Source of the DNA: an uncultured Collinsella sp.
Lineage (GTDB): Bacteria; Actinomycetota; Coriobacteriia; Coriobacteriales; Coriobacteriaceae
DNA: 8,235 nucleotides
Direction of reading: 5' to 3'
Assembly: GCA_902491915.1 (NCBI GenBank)
Contig: CABUJL010000082.1
Location: forward strand, 1-8,235
The notes below the pieces were generated by a model. The model was not told the DNA's origin, ran no database searches, and was given only the letters and a program-made list of their open reading frames with translations. The translations under genes were made by a program, and so were the position numbers. Positions 6,544 through 8,235 of this stretch are shown piece after piece. Within the stretch, counting starts at the first letter, position 1; each line of letters opens with the position of its first letter.

Positions 6544-6584
6544 CTATTCCTCAAAATCGAAAAATTTTCAGTTTTGAGGAATAG
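6544..6584 (+). repeat. 41-bp palindromic repeat, copy 3
   Basis: Third copy in the same orientation, starting exactly 86 bp after copy 2. It differs from the consensus at one central base (A at 6564). The 13-bp arms CTATTCCTCAAAA/TTTTGAGGAATAG are perfect. It forms the outer right edge of the ATPase-palindrome unit. Confidence 0.92.
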
Positions 6585-6612
6585 GTCCGAGGTGCTACCC
6601 CGCAGTCACGCA

Positions 6613-6644
6613 AAGCCCTCCCCGGCACAGGCCGAAGAGGGCTT
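6613..6644 (-). terminator. Probable terminator hairpin of the folPK-biotin ligase-like operon
   Basis: AAGCCCTC (6613-6620) pairs with GAGGGCTT (6637-6644), and inside them CGGC (6623-6626) pairs with GCCG (6631-6634). It lies about 40 nt after the stop of the leftward gene. The trailing T-run on the - strand is short (TTT then G), so termination may be weak. Confidence 0.5.
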
Positions 6645-6681
6645 CGTTGTCATCGTTGTCTTTGAGCGCGGGCGTCTCGCG

Positions 6682-7383
6682 TTACAGTCCGCGAATCCGT
6701 ACGGCCTCAGGCGGAAACTCCTGCTCGCCGGCATCGGTCTTGATGGTCGCGCGACCCCAGATGTCCAGGCCCGCAAACACACCGACCGCAAGCGGCAAGC
6801 CGTTGGGCGACACCGCCGCAACTTGGCGACCGAGCAGCGGCACCATATCGAAGTACTCGCCCAACACGGGGGCCAACGGCCCTGCGGCGCCTTGCGGCGT
6901 GTTGGCAACAACCGCCCAGGCGTCCACGCGGGCCAGCACGGCGGCGGCCAGCGCCTCGACCAGCGCTTCGTCAGCCACGTCCACACCAAGCTCGCTCAAC
7001 GCCGAACGCTCAATATCCACCGTCACGGCACCGAACATGCCCGCAGCACTGGCACCGCCGTTCACGGCAACACGCGCGAGCGACGTCTCAAACGCAGGCG
7101 CACCGCACACGATATCGCTCGGCCACCGGATACCCACCTTGCCGGCAAGGCCCAGGCCCGGCGTCGACACTGTGCCCACAAGCGCATCCATCATGCCCAT
7201 CGCGGCCACAAACGGCAGGCCGTGGAAGGCGTGCATATTCACATCCGGACGCACGACCAGCGAAAACGTCAGCGAAGCATCGCCCGCGCTCCACGCGCAC
7301 CAGCCCGCGGACACGCCCTCGCGGCCCGCGTTACGCGCCGCGTCGAGCTCGGTGCCGGCGGCAACAGCATTCATCTCGATCAT
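6682..7383 (-). CDS. Biotin-protein-ligase-fold protein, degenerate active site
   Basis: A 233-aa protein whose layout follows the catalytic and C-terminal domains of BirA-type biotin ligases without the N-terminal DNA-binding domain. GTELDAAR (10-17) sits where STNDEAR-like sequence occurs, SLVVRPD (41-47) matches the SLLLRP strand, and GIRWPSD (84-90) replaces KWPND. The end, LLGRQVAAV...GVFAGLDIWGRATIKTDAGE...AVRIRGL, resembles the small C-terminal beta-barrel. The biotin/AMP loop GRGRxGRxW is absent, because only about 17 residues separate the first helix from SLVVRPD. The GRKLAGIL segment with its catalytic Lys is not recognisable, nor is GINVN. It is probably a divergent or inactive relative, or one acting on another acyl group. 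ATG 7383 directly abuts the folPK stop; ATG 7374 is an alternative. Translation is likely coupled to folPK. The fold assignment is moderately sure, the activity is not. Confidence 0.65.
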   Translation of the reverse strand: MIEMNAVAAGTELDAARNAGREGVSAGWCAWSAGDASLTFSLVVRPDVNMHAFHGLPFVAAMGMMDALVGTVSTPGLGLAGKVGIRWPSDIVCGAPAFETSLARVAVNGGASAAGMFGAVTVDIERSALSELGVDVADEALVEALAAAVLARVDAWAVVANTPQGAAGPLAPVLGEYFDMVPLLGRQVAAVSPNGLPLAVGVFAGLDIWGRATIKTDAGEQEFPPEAVRIRGL

Positions 7384-8235
7384 CTACATACGCCCCAATT
7401 CGCCCACGATATGGCCCACGCGGTCCTCGGGCTCCTTGACCTCGACACCGTTGTAGCGGAAGAACCGCGCCGGGTCGTGCATCAGGTCCTCGAGCGGCAC
7501 CAGCACAAAGTCGCGCTCGCCAATGAGAGGATGCGGCAGGCGCAGCTTTTTGCCGCCGTGAGTCTCGCCGTCCATCCACAGCAGGTCCAGGTCGATGGTG
7601 CGCGGACCGTTGGCCTTGGCCTTTTTGGAGCGGTCGCGCCCAAGCTCGGCCTCGATCTTCATGAGCTCGTCGAGCAGCACCAGCGGCGCCAGCTCGGTCT
7701 TGATCTCGATGACGGCGTTGGCAAACGCGTCCTGGCGCGTCTCGTAGGCCGGCTCGCTCTCGTAGATCTTGGAGGAGTTGGACACGCAGGTGAGCGGAAT
7801 CTCGGCGATCATGTCGCGCGCGGCGCGGATGTTGTCGCAACGATGCCCCAAGTTGGAGCCCACGGCCACAAACGCACGGCGCGGCTGCGGCTTGGCGACG
7901 GCCCAGTAACCGTTCAGGAACTGCGCAAAACCCGCGGCGTCGTGCACGCGCACGATGTTGGCACCGGCCTGGATGGCGCCCAGGCACACGCCAAACGTGG
8001 CGGCATCGCGCGCGGCGGCCTCGGTCACGCCCGAGACGGCGCCCACAAAACGCTTGCGCGACACGGCGCACATGAGCGGATAGCCCAGTGACGCCATCTT
8101 GGCAGTCTCACGCTGGATGACGATATCCTCATTGGCCGTCTTGCCAAAGCCCGGGCCAGGATCGATGCAGATGCGGTCGCGCGACACGCCGGCATGGATG
8201 AGTGTGCGGGCCTGGTCGGACAGAAAGCCCATGAC
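7384..8235 (-). CDS. folK: Bifunctional dihydropteroate synthase / HPPK (FolP-FolK fusion), 5' end outside window
   Basis: Two consecutive folate-pathway enzymes in one cytoplasmic chain. HPPK (FolK) pyrophosphorylates hydroxymethyl-dihydropterin, and DHPS (FolP) joins the product to p-aminobenzoate. The frame is open through the window edge, so the Met at 8232 is probably internal. Counting from it, the FolP C-terminal half shows DPGPGFGK (24-31), SRKRF (58-62, pABA/phosphate binding) and RVHD (95-98). After a short linker (AVAKPQPRR, about 111-119), FolK begins with VAVGSNLG (122-129), then YESEP (157-161), GPRTIDLDLL (209-218) with Mg-binding D214 and D216, and LPHP/R/FVLVPL (232-247). FolP therefore precedes FolK, opposite to the reaction order. 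The stop TAG is followed at once by the ATG of the next gene. Both halves keep their key residues and look active. Confidence 0.94.
   Translation of the reverse strand, partial: VMGFLSDQARTLIHAGVSRDRICIDPGPGFGKTANEDIVIQRETAKMASLGYPLMCAVSRKRFVGAVSGVTEAAARDAATFGVCLGAIQAGANIVRVHDAAGFAQFLNGYWAVAKPQPRRAFVAVGSNLGHRCDNIRAARDMIAEIPLTCVSNSSKIYESEPAYETRQDAFANAVIEIKTELAPLVLLDELMKIEAELGRDRSKKAKANGPRTIDLDLLWMDGETHGGKKLRLPHPLIGERDFVLVPLEDLMHDPARFFRYNGVEVKEPEDRVGHIVGELGRM

Larger units (their letters stand above)
5183..6587. other. Candidate ATPase-palindrome cassette inserted between convergent core genes
   Basis: This unit runs from palindrome copy 1 through the ATPase gene to palindrome copy 3. It fills the gap between coaX (+) and the biotin-ligase-fold gene (-), which converge here. 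The trinucleotide GTC flanks both outer ends (5183-5185 and 6585-6587), which could be a 3-bp target duplication but can easily be chance. There is no transposase, so any movement would need another enzyme. The bracketing is seen; mobility is inferred. Confidence 0.35.

Noticed and set aside
5186..6584. A CRISPR array made of the three 41-bp repeats
   Set aside because: The spacing is unequal (about 1.2 kb and 45 bp), a gene lies between copies, and no cas gene is present. The repeats are near-perfect palindromes over their full length.
5183..6587. A classical insertion sequence
   Set aside because: The encoded protein is an AAA_14/DUF4143 ATPase, not a transposase, and the end repeats are same-direction palindromes rather than terminal inverted repeats.
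6574..8091. A 505-codon open frame on the + strand
   Set aside because: It is antisense to folPK and the biotin-ligase-fold gene, is dominated by His, Arg, Ala and Gly as expected for the complement of GC-rich genes, and has no domain.

Overview
The window reads as a chromosomal segment of a high-GC gut-type actinobacterium. A Coriobacteriia member such as Collinsella is my best guess. This rests on GC-rich codon use in coaX/folPK, actinobacterial-type gene content and a Glc-family PTS paired with a GH4 glycosidase; it is inference and was not tested by any search.

Region A (1-3494) is a sugar-use locus. The C-terminal part of a PTS EIICB permease is followed by a small two-helix membrane protein and a complete GH4 6-phospho-alpha-glucosidase, all on the + strand and closely spaced, so they probably form one operon. 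A strong hairpin shared by both strands separates them from a convergent RpiR/SIS regulator. The likely scheme is uptake and phosphorylation of an alpha-glucoside (maltose type) by the PTS, hydrolysis by the GH4 enzyme, and sensing of a sugar phosphate by the RpiR protein. No EIIA domain is visible.

Region B (3495-4355) is about 590 nt without a convincing gene, then an initiator tRNA-fMet on the - strand with its own promoter and terminator. The gene-free stretch holds a cluster of strong inverted repeats (3771-3928) that could be a structured RNA or an intergenic repeat family.

Region C (4356-8235) is core cofactor metabolism. coaX (type III pantothenate kinase, +) faces a - strand folPK (dihydropteroate synthase/HPPK fusion, cut by the window end) followed immediately by a biotin-ligase-fold gene. 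That last protein lacks the usual biotin-binding and catalytic motifs.

Between the convergent coaX and the biotin-ligase-fold gene sits the most striking object: an AAA_14/DUF4143 ATPase gene (5235-6431, -) bracketed by three near-identical copies of a 41-bp palindrome, one 8 bp past its stop codon and two upstream of its start. This looks like a self-contained ATPase-plus-palindrome cassette, either mobile or self-regulated.
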